A stretch of 64,000 bases of DNA from Pseudomonadota bacterium (GTDB lineage Bacteria; Pseudomonadota; Gammaproteobacteria; Pseudomonadales; Pseudohongiellaceae). Under the pieces are notes generated by a model. The model searched no databases. It was not told the DNA's origin and saw only the letters and a list, made by a program, of their open reading frames with translations. Location of the stretch: contig JAQCBT010000015.1 in the NCBI GenBank assembly GCA_027621405.1, positions 32,782-96,781 on the forward strand, in the 5' to 3' direction. Position 1 is the first letter of the stretch, and each line of letters starts with the position of its first letter. Of the stretch, positions 9,360 to 18,241 are shown piece after piece. Position numbers and translations under genes: made by a program.

Positions 9360-10253
9360 TCAACGTGGAAATGCAGGCAGACCGGGCTGCAGGCGGCGCA
9401 TCTCGTCGTATATCTTGCCGCTTATCTTCTTGAATCCAGTCGAGGTGGGGTGCATCTCGTCTTTCCAGTAACGGCGATTGCCTGGCTCCAACAATCCCTG
9501 GGTATTGACCACGATCAGCTTGTCCTTGTTCGCAGGCTTGGCCGCCAGGTCTTCCAGCACCTTGCGCATGTCCCGTAGCAAGTGCTTCACCACAGTTTCG
9601 TGCAAGGTATCCGGTATCCCTTTTTCCACGAGGTAAGGATAGATCCACGGACCCACGGCAAAGCGTCCAGCCAGGAAGCGAGCGGGGATATTGCCCGGTT
9701 TCAGGAAGTCATAGGTGTGGGTGATGATGCAGGCACTGGGTGCGTACTCATTACGCAGTTCGATCAGTTCTTCAAAGGCCAGCCGGATCTGCAGCAGTTT
9801 GCGCTTGAAGCGATTGGCATTGATACAGGCCCGTGCGGAAAAGCCCGGCTGATAGACATTGAGCAGACGCTCCATGTCCCACTTACCGACTACATCGTTG
9901 CCACCGCCGGAAAACAGGATGAAATGGATGCTGTCCTTGCTTTCCTTCAATACCTCGGCCAGATCCCGCTTCTGTTTACCGGCAAGCATCTCCACCGCCT
10001 CGTCGCCATTGCAGGCGAGGTGCAGCAGATTGGCCTTGCCCTTGCCGCGAATCGCCCTGGCCACCCATTCCAGAATGTTGGCCGGTTTGCCCAGCACCAG
10101 GTGTTTCTTCGGGTAGGCGAACCAGGAATCGCCTTCACCGACAATATTGATACGGCCCGCGGTACGGGAAATGGCCCAGGTAAACACACCCGGATCGTTG
10201 GTCAGTCCCTGATCCATGATGCGGCGTTGCAGCAAGCTCATCTGGCGTGGCAT
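9360..10253 (-). CDS. SGNH/GDSL hydrolase family protein
   Basis: 297-residue hydrolase. All catalytic blocks are present: GEGDSWFAYP (Ser at 43), GGGND (Asn at 119) and DEMHP (Asp 265, His 268), the order expected for an SGNH esterase/lipase. There is no signal peptide. The open frame extends upstream into the tmRNA gene, but the ATG at 10253 has GGGAG six bases before it and begins the conserved part, so it is the real start. Substrate is unknown. Confidence 0.85.
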   Translation of the reverse strand: MPRQMSLLQRRIMDQGLTNDPGVFTWAISRTAGRINIVGEGDSWFAYPKKHLVLGKPANILEWVARAIRGKGKANLLHLACNGDEAVEMLAGKQKRDLAEVLKESKDSIHFILFSGGGNDVVGKWDMERLLNVYQPGFSARACINANRFKRKLLQIRLAFEELIELRNEYAPSACIITHTYDFLKPGNIPARFLAGRFAVGPWIYPYLVEKGIPDTLHETVVKHLLRDMRKVLEDLAAKPANKDKLIVVNTQGLLEPGNRRYWKDEMHPTSTGFKKISGKIYDEMRRLQPGLPAFPR

Positions 10254-10489
10254 GGCGGTCTCCCGGTGTAAAAAGAGGTAAGAGGCAGGACAAACAGTGT
10301 ACCGCCACTCTGGCGGGAAGGTAAGGGCAACAAGCAGGCAAGGGCGCGCCCCGGCCTCTCCCGGGACACTTGAAATACCGCTACAAGCCCCCATATATGG
10401 TCGTAACAGCCCAACAAGGCCCTCCTGACTCACCCGGAAGAAATAGGGTGCGGACGTGGCCAATGTGCTAGTATTGCAACTCAACTTTT

Positions 10490-10852
10490 GGGGGCGATTC
10501 GGATTCGACGCCGGTATCAATCCCTGGGGTGCATGTCGAGAGGGTAGTAACTCTCGTTAATCAATTACTGCAACTTATATAGTTGCCAACGACGATCGAT
10601 ACGCTCTAGCAGCTTAATATAGCTCGCTAGCGATTGCCTCAGGGATGCCTGTAAACCAGAGTTTTGCAATTGTCATATAGAACAGGATCGCGTGAAGGCC
10701 GTCTGGGGCTGGATCGTTAAAAAATTACCAGACTCGCCCTACTCGCCCTGCCCGTCGGGTAGACGTGGGCTAACTCAATAGACGACGCTACACATGTAGA
10801 GCTTCAGGCTGCGAACTGACGGACGGGGGTTCAAATCCCCCCGCCTCCACCA
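10490..10852 (+). ncRNA. ssrA: tmRNA (SsrA), one-piece
   Basis: Transfer-messenger RNA that rescues stalled ribosomes. The 5' end GGGGGCG (10490-10496) pairs with CGCCTCC (10842-10848) to form the seven-base-pair acceptor stem, and CCA is encoded at 10850-10852. The T-arm reads GGGTTCAAATCCC. The tag reading frame is at 10585-10617 and encodes ANDDRYALAA then TAA, with GCC as resume codon; compare ANDENYALAA in Escherichia coli. GCATGTCGAGAGG near the 5' end and the pseudoknot-rich 3' part fit the standard one-piece form. Confidence 0.98.
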
Positions 10853-10859
10853 ATAAATG

Positions 10860-10896
10860 AAAAGGCCCATCGCGAAAGCGTTGGGCCTTTTCTTGT
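10860..10896 (+). terminator. Rho-independent terminator of tmRNA
   Basis: AAAAGGCCCA (10860-10869) pairs with TGGGCCTTTT (10882-10891), with TCGC/GCGT extending the stem around a GAAA tetraloop; the T-rich side follows. It begins 8 bases after the CCA end. Confidence 0.9.
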
Positions 10897-10940
10897 TTGG
10901 TAGTTCGAGAAATTCTGGACTCTTTCAGTCCCGGGGGTCG

Positions 10941-10988
10941 CCCTCCATGGAAGGAGGGTGTGTCAAAAATGCAGGAGCAATTTTTGAC
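10941..10988. repeat. Two adjacent inverted repeats downstream of tmRNA
   Basis: CCCTCC/GGAGGG (10941-10946 with 10953-10958) is followed at once by a perfect nine-base inverted repeat GTCAAAAAT/ATTTTTGAC (10962-10970 with 10980-10988). They lie between the tmRNA terminator and the convergent hydrolase gene. They may be a second terminator for the hydrolase side or the remnant of a mobile repeat; no second copy is seen in the window. Confidence 0.5.
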
Positions 10989-11036
10989 CGCCCCAACCAA
11001 ACATACGTTCAGTTCTTATACTATTGGTGCCCCCTA

Positions 11037-11978
11037 TTACTCCAAGGAGTCGAGAGCGTCAATAAACTGCTGCGGGCATTCCTCCTGGGGAACATGGCCA
11101 CATGCAGTAATGACGACCAATTCTGCGCCGATCTCATTCGCAAGCGCGACACTTTGTGCGGTCGGCACTACCCGGTCGTCGTCGCCTGTGATCACCAATT
11201 TGGGTACCTTGAGCGTCGCTAGCTGCGCGGACAGCGCAGGATCAGATTCGCTGCTGGCGACAAAATGCCAAAGAGCTCTATCCCAGTTCTGAGCCTGCAA
11301 CGGTAGCGCATAACCCGCCTCGATTTCGGGAGTGATTAGGTTCGGATCGTGCCAGGCCAGCTTTCCTAGCTCCATGCCGGTATCGCCGAACGATCGTATC
11401 AGTAAGGGGCCAATACGTTGTAGCTGTGGTAGACGCAACACAGGGCGCAACCAGCCAGAGCGGTTACTGCGTCCGCCGATTGCGGGGCTAACGAGCACCA
11501 GCGCATCAACGCGTTCAGGAGCCCGCAAGGCCAATTGTGCGGCAACGGTACCTCCTGCTGAATTGCCGATCACGATGGCGCGACCGATACCCAGTGAATC
11601 CAGCAGAGATAACACAATGTCCACCTGCTCTGCCGCACCATAGGGATTCCAATCGCTCCACTTCATCGGACGTTCAGTCAGGCCGAATGCGGGCCGGTCA
11701 TAGGCTAACACCTGACCCCGAGCAGATAGCGGGCCCATTAGCTCCCGCCAGGAAAACGTGCTGGCAGCAAACCCATGGAGCAGCACATATGCAGGTTCTC
11801 CAGCACCGCGTGATTGGTAATGAATCTGCACACCATTGACTGCGGCAAAATGGCTGTCCGGGTAGGCTAGTTTGGTAACGGGTAGTGTATCCTTCAATTC
11901 CGGAATCGGAATCAGGAGCGGGCCTACCAGTAGGGCGAAAAGAACGATTGCGATAAGCCCCCGGAGAACTTTCTTCAC
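11037..11978 (-). CDS. Alpha/beta hydrolase, membrane-anchored
   Basis: 313 residues. An N-terminal hydrophobic helix (about residues 5-25) would anchor it in the inner membrane with the catalytic domain outside, or act as a signal peptide. Catalytic landmarks: VLLHGFAASTFSW (oxyanion hole), IGNSAGG (nucleophile Ser), TGDDDRVVP (Asp) and CGHVPQEECP (His), so the triad is complete. The closest general type is the meta-cleavage-product hydrolase/epoxide hydrolase-like group, but substrate is unknown. Just upstream lies the broken tail of an AraC-type regulator (11994-12140). Confidence 0.88.
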   Translation of the reverse strand: MKKVLRGLIAIVLFALLVGPLLIPIPELKDTLPVTKLAYPDSHFAAVNGVQIHYQSRGAGEPAYVLLHGFAASTFSWRELMGPLSARGQVLAYDRPAFGLTERPMKWSDWNPYGAAEQVDIVLSLLDSLGIGRAIVIGNSAGGTVAAQLALRAPERVDALVLVSPAIGGRSNRSGWLRPVLRLPQLQRIGPLLIRSFGDTGMELGKLAWHDPNLITPEIEAGYALPLQAQNWDRALWHFVASSESDPALSAQLATLKVPKLVITGDDDRVVPTAQSVALANEIGAELVVITACGHVPQEECPQQFIDALDSLE

Positions 11979-11993
11979 CTTTGTTTCCTCGGC

Positions 11994-12140
11994 CTAGTCC
12001 ATTTCCTGACACACCGGATTATTAGTCCCTCCAACCCGATACCCCGTAGGCGTAACCCCAAACCTCCCCCGAAACGCCGTATTAAAAACCGACAACGAAG
12101 AAAACCCCACCCTCGATAGCAATCGTGGTAATCGGTGGAA
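11994..12140 (-). pseudogene. Remnant of an AraC-type regulator (C-terminal end only)
   Basis: Reading the minus strand, this stretch encodes the last part of an AraC HTH domain: ITTIAIE, then a one-base insertion (an extra C at about 12111-12113 on the plus strand) that breaks the frame, then SLSVFNTAFRGRFGVTP, TGYRVGG and a new end TNNPVCQEMD with stop at 11994-11996. The core 81 bp is identical to the 3' end of the intact AraC gene at 16996-18144. No promoter, start or N-terminal part is present, so it cannot make a regulator. Confidence 0.8.
12031..12111. repeat. 81 bp direct repeat, copy 1
   Basis: Identical base for base to 17021-17101, same orientation, 4990 bp apart. Flanking bases diverge at once on the left; on the right similarity continues for about 25 bp with differences and a one-base indel. 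This copy lies in the AraC remnant. Confidence 0.93.
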
Positions 12141-12257
12141 AATGTGGTGAGAGTAAGATTTCTAATGATCTTCTGATCCAACTTATTTAAATCAGTCTGA
12201 ACCAATTTTTATGTGCAGTGAAGGTCATTAGGTATTCGATTCGAGAGAGACAGGGAT

Positions 12258-14345
12258 TCAGAGGATGTAGTCGAGCCCCCTTTCAGCCAACCCAATCAGA
12301 TCAATATTGCTCGCATTGATATCTGACTCTGCTGCCAGCACGCCAAGACTGCTTGGCGTGTAGATCCCATCGTTCAACAGTCCGACAAATTCTTCGACTT
12401 CTGCGGCAGTAGGGCTCCGTCCCGCCACATTTGAAAAAAGCAGTTCAACTACAGCCTCATTGTTGTCCGCCCTGTTACCCAGCAGGGCATCAATAGCGAG
12501 CTGCATTAATCCCTCGTAGCTGAGCCCGGCATCCAGTTGCTGCAGGCCAAGGCTTACATAACTGCCATTACTCAGCGCAGCTGCGCCTGCAACGCTGCCC
12601 AATGTCTTCGCCACCATGCCGGCATGGCCATCCAGATCGAAGGCCTTGCCGAGATCGGCGAATTCGAGTCGCTCGATGCTGTTGAGGCTCTTCGCTCCAT
12701 CACGGCCAGCATTGCTGTCACTGACCAGCATAGCCCCGTCGATCATGCGCAGCGAATAGTCAGTGCTGGCACCGCTGAATTGCACGCGGTCGATTCCGTT
12801 GCTGCCATCGACCTGTTCATACACGCGCAGTCCGAAGATACGGCCCACATCGAACCAGTTTTCGTTACTGCGCTGACTGGCCCACAACAATTCTCTCGAA
12901 GCATCCCAGGCCAGGTCCCAATTTCCTTCACTGCCGCCATAGATCTCCCGCAGCTGCTGCCCCTCCGCCGAGTACTGCACAAGCTTTTCCCCAGCGGGCA
13001 CCCAGAAGCTGTTGCCGTCCCAGGTTAGGCCACCTCCACCATCGCCCTGCAGGGCAATGGTGGACAGCAGCTCTCCCTGGGTTGTGACTCTGTAAATGGT
13101 CTGGTCGCCCCAACCCATAATATATAAATGGCTGCCATCCCAAGCCAGCCCCTTGGCACCTGCATCCTGTGCTGGATTGTCAAACGAGAACAGTTCCTCA
13201 CCGGATTCGGTGTCTATTTTGTAGGTACGCTTTTCCGCAAAGTCGGTTATCCAGAGGTTTTCGCCGTCATGAGTCATTCCCCAGGGCTGTACACTCGGTG
13301 CTGTCAATGTCTTGAGGACTTCTCCATTACTGGCATCCAATTGGTAAATAGCGCCGGAGAGAGTCGAGGTCCAGAGCGTGTCGCCATCGACAGCTAGCGA
13401 CCAGGTCAGACCCAATTCCTGACCGAAAACATGCTCAATAGTACGGCTGCTGCTGTCCGGGAAGACATAGGGATAAGTGTCCAATTGCTGGTCGCTGGGT
13501 GTGTAACCGAGCTCATAAGGCCGACGGTCCAAGGCCCGCACACTGGCAATATCACTCGGGCCATTGCCCTGCCCGTTCTGATTCTGCAGGGACGAGCTGA
13601 GACCGCCGCCCTCAACATTGCCAGACAGTGAATTGCCTGACAGAGTGAGGTCAAATTGCCCTTCACCAAAAGCAAAGCCCTGGTCTTTATTGTCAGTAGT
13701 GGCATTATCGCGTGCGATGAGCACGGCATCATTATCAACGGAAATACCGGAAAAGCCGTTGCGACTGACAATATTTCCTTCAAGCAGAGCGGTGGAGGCG
13801 TCCACATGGATACCATGGGAGCCGTTGTTCTCAATTATATTGTTACGCAGCGTCACATTGTTGAACTGCTCCATGGCGACGCCGTTGTAACCATTCTGAT
13901 AAATCAGGGAGTTTTCGATGGTGGCTGTGCTTTGATTCTCAAGGTAGATACCTTCCCAGTTGTTCCAACGCACCACGGTATTGGTAATTGTGACATCGGA
14001 ACCCCAGAGGTTGATTCCCTGTTGTGCGAATTCGATGATCGCGTAATCGATTCTGCTGTCGGTATTGCCGTTGAGGCGCAGCATCGCCCAATCGCCATTA
14101 CGAGGCTGCGCGGCAGCCGAAGTAAACCAGATGGGTTGCTCTGCAGTTCCCTCGGCCAAAAGCCGACCATCGAGCTCCATGGCGATCTGCTCTCCACGGT
14201 AATCCTCAATGGCGGTGAATCTGACCGTGGTGCCGGGCAGGATGGTCAGGGTTACCCCTTCAGGCACATAAATCGGTCCCGAGGCGAATACCTCACCACT
14301 CCAGGTTTGATCACTGGCAATCGTGCCAGATACTGTGTTGCTCAT
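12258..14345 (-). CDS. Secreted beta-helix / beta-propeller protein with DUF4214-type C-terminus
   Basis: 695 residues. Residues about 1-270 form a right-handed parallel beta-helix (repeating IENSLIYQNGYNGV, LRNNIIENNGSHGI, LEGNIVSRNGFSGI turns). Residues about 300-520 look like a six-bladed beta-propeller with repeated LAWDGSHLYIMGW/LTWDGNSFWVPAG units. The end (about 560-695) has IERLEFADLGKAFDLDG and LLFSNVAGRSPTAAEVEEFV, resembling the DUF4214 C-terminal domain of type I-secreted proteins. There is no N-terminal signal peptide, which also fits type I secretion. No secretion genes are nearby. Probable surface or extracellular protein of unknown target. It lies within the segment bounded by the 81 bp direct repeats. 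Confidence 0.78.
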   Translation of the reverse strand: MSNTVSGTIASDQTWSGEVFASGPIYVPEGVTLTILPGTTVRFTAIEDYRGEQIAMELDGRLLAEGTAEQPIWFTSAAAQPRNGDWAMLRLNGNTDSRIDYAIIEFAQQGINLWGSDVTITNTVVRWNNWEGIYLENQSTATIENSLIYQNGYNGVAMEQFNNVTLRNNIIENNGSHGIHVDASTALLEGNIVSRNGFSGISVDNDAVLIARDNATTDNKDQGFAFGEGQFDLTLSGNSLSGNVEGGGLSSSLQNQNGQGNGPSDIASVRALDRRPYELGYTPSDQQLDTYPYVFPDSSSRTIEHVFGQELGLTWSLAVDGDTLWTSTLSGAIYQLDASNGEVLKTLTAPSVQPWGMTHDGENLWITDFAEKRTYKIDTESGEELFSFDNPAQDAGAKGLAWDGSHLYIMGWGDQTIYRVTTQGELLSTIALQGDGGGGLTWDGNSFWVPAGEKLVQYSAEGQQLREIYGGSEGNWDLAWDASRELLWASQRSNENWFDVGRIFGLRVYEQVDGSNGIDRVQFSGASTDYSLRMIDGAMLVSDSNAGRDGAKSLNSIERLEFADLGKAFDLDGHAGMVAKTLGSVAGAAALSNGSYVSLGLQQLDAGLSYEGLMQLAIDALLGNRADNNEAVVELLFSNVAGRSPTAAEVEEFVGLLNDGIYTPSSLGVLAAESDINASNIDLIGLAERGLDYIL

Positions 14346-14705
14346 CCTGACTCTGCTCCGGAGTCTGCTGGCACCAATTTGCAGCTTGATTGGTTACGAG
14401 GGGTTTAACACCACCTTTCACAGCTGATTTCGGGAAAATACATGGGAAACAAGGCTTAGCGCGATAACTGACCAATTCACTGTACACTAGCATATTATGA
14501 AGTAACTTTGAAAGATAAGCTGAGTGAGTATAGGACGTGTTAGTGACCTACCCCTAGTTTTGAATACCAACCAGTTCTTAGAAAGGTCCGCTTTTAAATG
14601 AGAATGGATGCCGCTTTGATACTCTCTGATACAAATTCTGTGTGGCTTATTCTGGAAACAGAAGGTAACCGAGAGATCAAATAAACATTAGAAAACATCT
14701 CCAAC
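14346..14705. other. Intergenic region between divergent genes
   Basis: About 360 bp, AT-rich, between the divergent beta-helix gene and the FG-GAP-like gene. No open frame, RNA gene or clear terminator is seen; it probably holds the two promoters. Confidence 0.5.
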
Positions 14706-16907
14706 ATGAGAAGCAAGAAAGCGATCATAGTAAATCGAACTATGAGAAGCATTGATCCTAAGTGGCATAAAAGTTGCGCAGTGCTATCGAAACCATTCAT
14801 TAAAGTCATCGCGGTTATATCACTTATCTCTGCCAATGGATCGCAAGGCATTGAGCCTGAGGATGTGCTTTTTGATGGCTCTGTGCTTACCGTGCCTCAT
14901 GTTGAATCAGATGGCGAAGCTTATGAAATCAAGCTAGCACCATCTAATAATCCGTTGCTTTCGAACTCCGACTGTCCAATTCTTTGTCTCGAACTAATCT
15001 ACGCAGGTCCTAGTAGTCTAGATAGCCCTCGCAACCCACCAACCTTCAATGGTTCAGTGTTCCTTACACCCAGGGTCGCGATTGGGGAGGATTTGTATGA
15101 AGGGAGCTTTAAATTTTTATCCCAATACTCTGAGAGCATTTTTTTCTCTGTTATGGATGCTGAGATAGCACCTTATTTCAGCAACGTTGATAGACAAAAC
15201 TGGACAGCTGACGAGCTTGAAGCAGACTATGAATTCTGCCATGAGTCATCATCAAGGTGGGGTACGCCTTTACCTTTTGGTGATTTTAATAACGATGGCA
15301 TTGAAGATTTCTTTATTCCCATTGTGTGCTATCAAGGGCCACCACCTGAATTGGGGGGCATAGATGATGTTCCCGTAAAATCTGGATGGTTCTTCTTTTG
15401 CTCTCATCCAAATGCAAGTTATGAGAATTGCTCGGAAAGTATTTTTGGCGAGAAATTTATTGATACTTCAAAGAACGGCGGGAAAGGCGGAACCCCCTAC
15501 GTTCAAAATACTGAAGAACCGCGGGACTTAAACGGCGATGGTTATGTCGATTTCGTCATTACACTTAATCGTGATGATGGTATCGGCCGGCAAAAATTCG
15601 ACTCTTTTTCTGCTGAAGGGTATCAAGCTGCAATCGATGAGTGCTTCGCAGATGACCCAGAAATAGTAGAGCTCTACCCAAGGGAAGATATAGGTCTTTG
15701 TGCTTATTTCTCCGACCAGTATGTATTCTTGAGCAAAGGTGACGGAACTTATCAAAGCGTTCAAGTACCATGGCCCGCGCATTGGGCACATGCTGTAAGG
15801 TCGCTACCTAACGAAGAGGGCGGCTTTGATATCATTTCGATTGGCTATTACAAACCCTACGTCGCTAGAATTAATGGGATTTCCGTAACAGATGTAACTT
15901 CCCAATATGAGGATCTTGAAAACTTCGACGAGATCACGAAGGTAAAGCCCTACGTTGGCGGGCATTTTAGATTCGAAGGCACGGACTACTGGATATCAAA
16001 CAGTGTTGCACCCGAAAGAGTAGATCGAATCTCTGAATACTCGAACTTTGACATTGACACGGGTTTTTTTGGAAAAGTCATCGGCATTTCTGTTTGGAAA
16101 TGGTTACCAGGTGAAGGATTTGTATTTTCAGATTACTACATTCCCCCAGCTACTGATTTTTTTAAGTACATAGATGAATATGGCGTTGAAAAGACCGGGC
16201 TCTACCAAAAAGGAGTTCCGTTATTTGGAGGCGGCCAATATCTTTTCATGAAACAAGTTCTGCTCAACTCTGCTGAAGGACCGATCCTGGTCGCCACAGG
16301 AGAATCTTATGGCTTTATAGAAGATATTAGAAGAACAATGCCAATTGGTTTTCAACTACAATCTGTGAACGACAAGCATGTGCCTGATTCTGTGTATCCA
16401 TCTTCAGTTCTGGAGGGCTTTATAATAAAAGACGGTAAAATCACCCAGCGAGAGCAGCCCATAGTCGACGGCAACGTCATGTTTAATAGTCCGGGCATGT
16501 ATTTCCGAGACTTTGACAAAGATGGATTAGACGACCTGGTGACAATAACGGGCATGAAGATTCAGGGTAGCGCATACTTAAACAATGGTTCTGGAACTCT
16601 TAAAAGAATTGACACAAGCTTAATACTCCCATCTATCCCAAGGACATCCGTTGGTAATAACATGCATCTATTCTGGCCTTTGCGAAACAACGGCACACTT
16701 GATGTCCTATACATGGAAGTCGGAAATTATTACAGGCCTGCCTTCTGGAACATCGCAGAAGATGGCATTTTCCGCGCAGGTGATGTAGGCCTGATTCGAG
16801 GTAACTATCTCGTAGAAAAGCTTCCACTAACAACAGTTGATCAGGTTATCGAAAACTTCAGAATATGCGCGAATACTCCAGATTGGTCATGGACATGCCC
16901 CTATTAG
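14706..16907 (+). CDS. Exported FG-GAP/VCBS-like repeat protein, unknown function
   Basis: 733 residues. A hydrophobic stretch at about residues 34-48 (KVIAVISLISANGSQG) looks like a signal peptide preceded by an unusually long basic N-region, so the true start may be an internal ATG such as 14745. Asp-rich loops GDFNNDGIEDFFIP, DLNGDGYVDFVIT and DFDKDGLDDLVTI match calcium-binding FG-GAP/VCBS blades of a beta-propeller. Several Cys pairs in the N-terminal half suggest disulphides. Base composition is visibly more AT-rich than the neighbours, which suggests acquisition by transfer. It lies in the interval bounded by the 81 bp direct repeats and has no obvious functional partner. Confidence 0.75.
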   Translation: MRSKKAIIVNRTMRSIDPKWHKSCAVLSKPFIKVIAVISLISANGSQGIEPEDVLFDGSVLTVPHVESDGEAYEIKLAPSNNPLLSNSDCPILCLELIYAGPSSLDSPRNPPTFNGSVFLTPRVAIGEDLYEGSFKFLSQYSESIFFSVMDAEIAPYFSNVDRQNWTADELEADYEFCHESSSRWGTPLPFGDFNNDGIEDFFIPIVCYQGPPPELGGIDDVPVKSGWFFFCSHPNASYENCSESIFGEKFIDTSKNGGKGGTPYVQNTEEPRDLNGDGYVDFVITLNRDDGIGRQKFDSFSAEGYQAAIDECFADDPEIVELYPREDIGLCAYFSDQYVFLSKGDGTYQSVQVPWPAHWAHAVRSLPNEEGGFDIISIGYYKPYVARINGISVTDVTSQYEDLENFDEITKVKPYVGGHFRFEGTDYWISNSVAPERVDRISEYSNFDIDTGFFGKVIGISVWKWLPGEGFVFSDYYIPPATDFFKYIDEYGVEKTGLYQKGVPLFGGGQYLFMKQVLLNSAEGPILVATGESYGFIEDIRRTMPIGFQLQSVNDKHVPDSVYPSSVLEGFIIKDGKITQREQPIVDGNVMFNSPGMYFRDFDKDGLDDLVTITGMKIQGSAYLNNGSGTLKRIDTSLILPSIPRTSVGNNMHLFWPLRNNGTLDVLYMEVGNYYRPAFWNIAEDGIFRAGDVGLIRGNYLVEKLPLTTVDQVIENFRICANTPDWSWTCPY

Positions 16908-16995
16908 CAATTATCAAAAATAACACAACTATTGAGTTCTTAAATACGGTTACAAGCAGGGAATACCAGAAACCGAATAGCTAAAGAAATCAACG

Positions 16996-18144
16996 CTAAA
17001 TCACTATGTTATCAGAGCCCCCAACCCGATACCCCGTAGGCGTAACCCCAAACCTCCCCCGAAACGCCGTATTAAAAACCGACAACGAAGAAAACCCCAC
17101 CTCAATCGCAATAGTAGTAATCGGCGCATCACTGTTCACCAACCTTGAAGCCGCCTCAGCCAAACGATAAGAATTCAGGAATTGGTTAAAATTCTTGTAT
17201 CCAAGATGCCGGTTAATAGCTCCCCGCAGCTTGTGCTCAGACGCATTCAGATGAGCCGCAAGCTGCGCAATCGTATACCCGTGCTGGGCATACAGCTTCT
17301 CCTCCTCCATCGCCCTGACCAGCCTGCCGATCAGCTCCTTCTCCGACCGGGAAAGCGTCTCAGCAACTTGCGGCTCACTAGGCTTCTCGGGTACCGCCGT
17401 ATCCAACAGGACACGTATATCTGCGCGCAAGGTGAAGGTATAAAAATGCAGTGCAAGCAACAAGATCAGGATATAGAGAGCGATAACGACCTGCGGCACC
17501 AATACCTGAGCGACCGAGTCATTGTTTGAAGCCACACTCTGGAAATACTCACCCAGCCCATTACCCAGCACGATGATTACCAGTATGGCCATGCTCCCAA
17601 CGAAGGCGACGCGCACCGTTCGGCGCAGCTCGATCAGGTCTGAGTAATAACCTCTCACAGCCAGGTATAAGGCATGCAGTCCGAAGCAAAGCATGCAGAG
17701 CTGGGGCACGAGAGAAAATATAGTGTAAGCAGTCGATGGCGGCTCGATCTCCATCACGCCAATCAGCTCTAGCGAAGAGCCGGTGGTGCTGAGGACAAAG
17801 TAGCCAATTAAAAATCCCCAGGTGAGATTGCTGACCCTGGCCTCATCGGAAAACAGGTAGTACGCAAGCAGCCACAGGATGCCCGGAATCAGGATGGCCA
17901 GCCTGAGTAGCAGGAAAGACAGAAAGGGTGGGTACTGGAAAGCCTCACTCAGGGACAGCAGCAAGAATGCGGATAGCAGAAAAAGGATCAGGCTGACCAT
18001 CGCCGATATTTTCGTGGCGTGGTGCAATGCAAAATGAGTGCCCTGCAGAAATGCCAGGACAATGGCTGGCATGGCCAACAGGTCAGACGGAGATAGGTTT
18101 GGAATGGTCATCATCCACGCTCGCAGGCTGATGATTATAGCCAA
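16996..18144 (-). CDS. AraC family regulator with N-terminal membrane domain
   Basis: 382 residues. The first about 240 residues contain seven hydrophobic segments (a 7TM-like sensor: residues about 20-40, 47-67, 73-95, 103-122, 140-165, 188-210 and 222-245). The C-terminal about 100 residues are an AraC double helix-turn-helix: YTIAQLAAHLNASEHKLRGAIN, FNQFLNSYRLAEAASRLV and ITTIAIEVGFSSLSVFNTAF with FGVTPTGYR. Membrane-bound AraC proteins of this type sense a lipid or envelope signal. Its 3' end is the source or sister of the 81 bp repeat found again at 12031-12111. Confidence 0.9.
   Translation of the reverse strand: MAIIISLRAWMMTIPNLSPSDLLAMPAIVLAFLQGTHFALHHATKISAMVSLILFLLSAFLLLSLSEAFQYPPFLSFLLLRLAILIPGILWLLAYYLFSDEARVSNLTWGFLIGYFVLSTTGSSLELIGVMEIEPPSTAYTIFSLVPQLCMLCFGLHALYLAVRGYYSDLIELRRTVRVAFVGSMAILVIIVLGNGLGEYFQSVASNNDSVAQVLVPQVVIALYILILLLALHFYTFTLRADIRVLLDTAVPEKPSEPQVAETLSRSEKELIGRLVRAMEEEKLYAQHGYTIAQLAAHLNASEHKLRGAINRHLGYKNFNQFLNSYRLAEAASRLVNSDAPITTIAIEVGFSSLSVFNTAFRGRFGVTPTGYRVGGSDNIVI
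17021..17101. repeat. 81 bp direct repeat, copy 2
   Basis: Identical to 12031-12111 in the same orientation. This copy encodes the functional end of the AraC HTH domain in the intact gene. Confidence 0.93.
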
Positions 18145-18241
18145 TTTGCACCGTGCAGAAAGCCATAGCGGCCGGAGTATCGTGCCGGTTGCTGATTGCT
18201 ACGGTGCCAGTGTGGGAACTGAAGAGGCCGGTGAATCGGCG

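Noticed and set aside
10788..11000. Minus-strand 70-codon frame ending ...GGFEPPSVSSQ
   Set aside because: It lies antisense to the tmRNA 3' half and terminator; the GGFEPPS ending is the known spurious product of tRNA/tmRNA T-arm antisense.
10400..11000. Integrated element at the tmRNA 3' end
   Set aside because: tmRNA is a common phage attachment site, but no integrase, no second copy of the tmRNA 3' end and no island genes follow it here.
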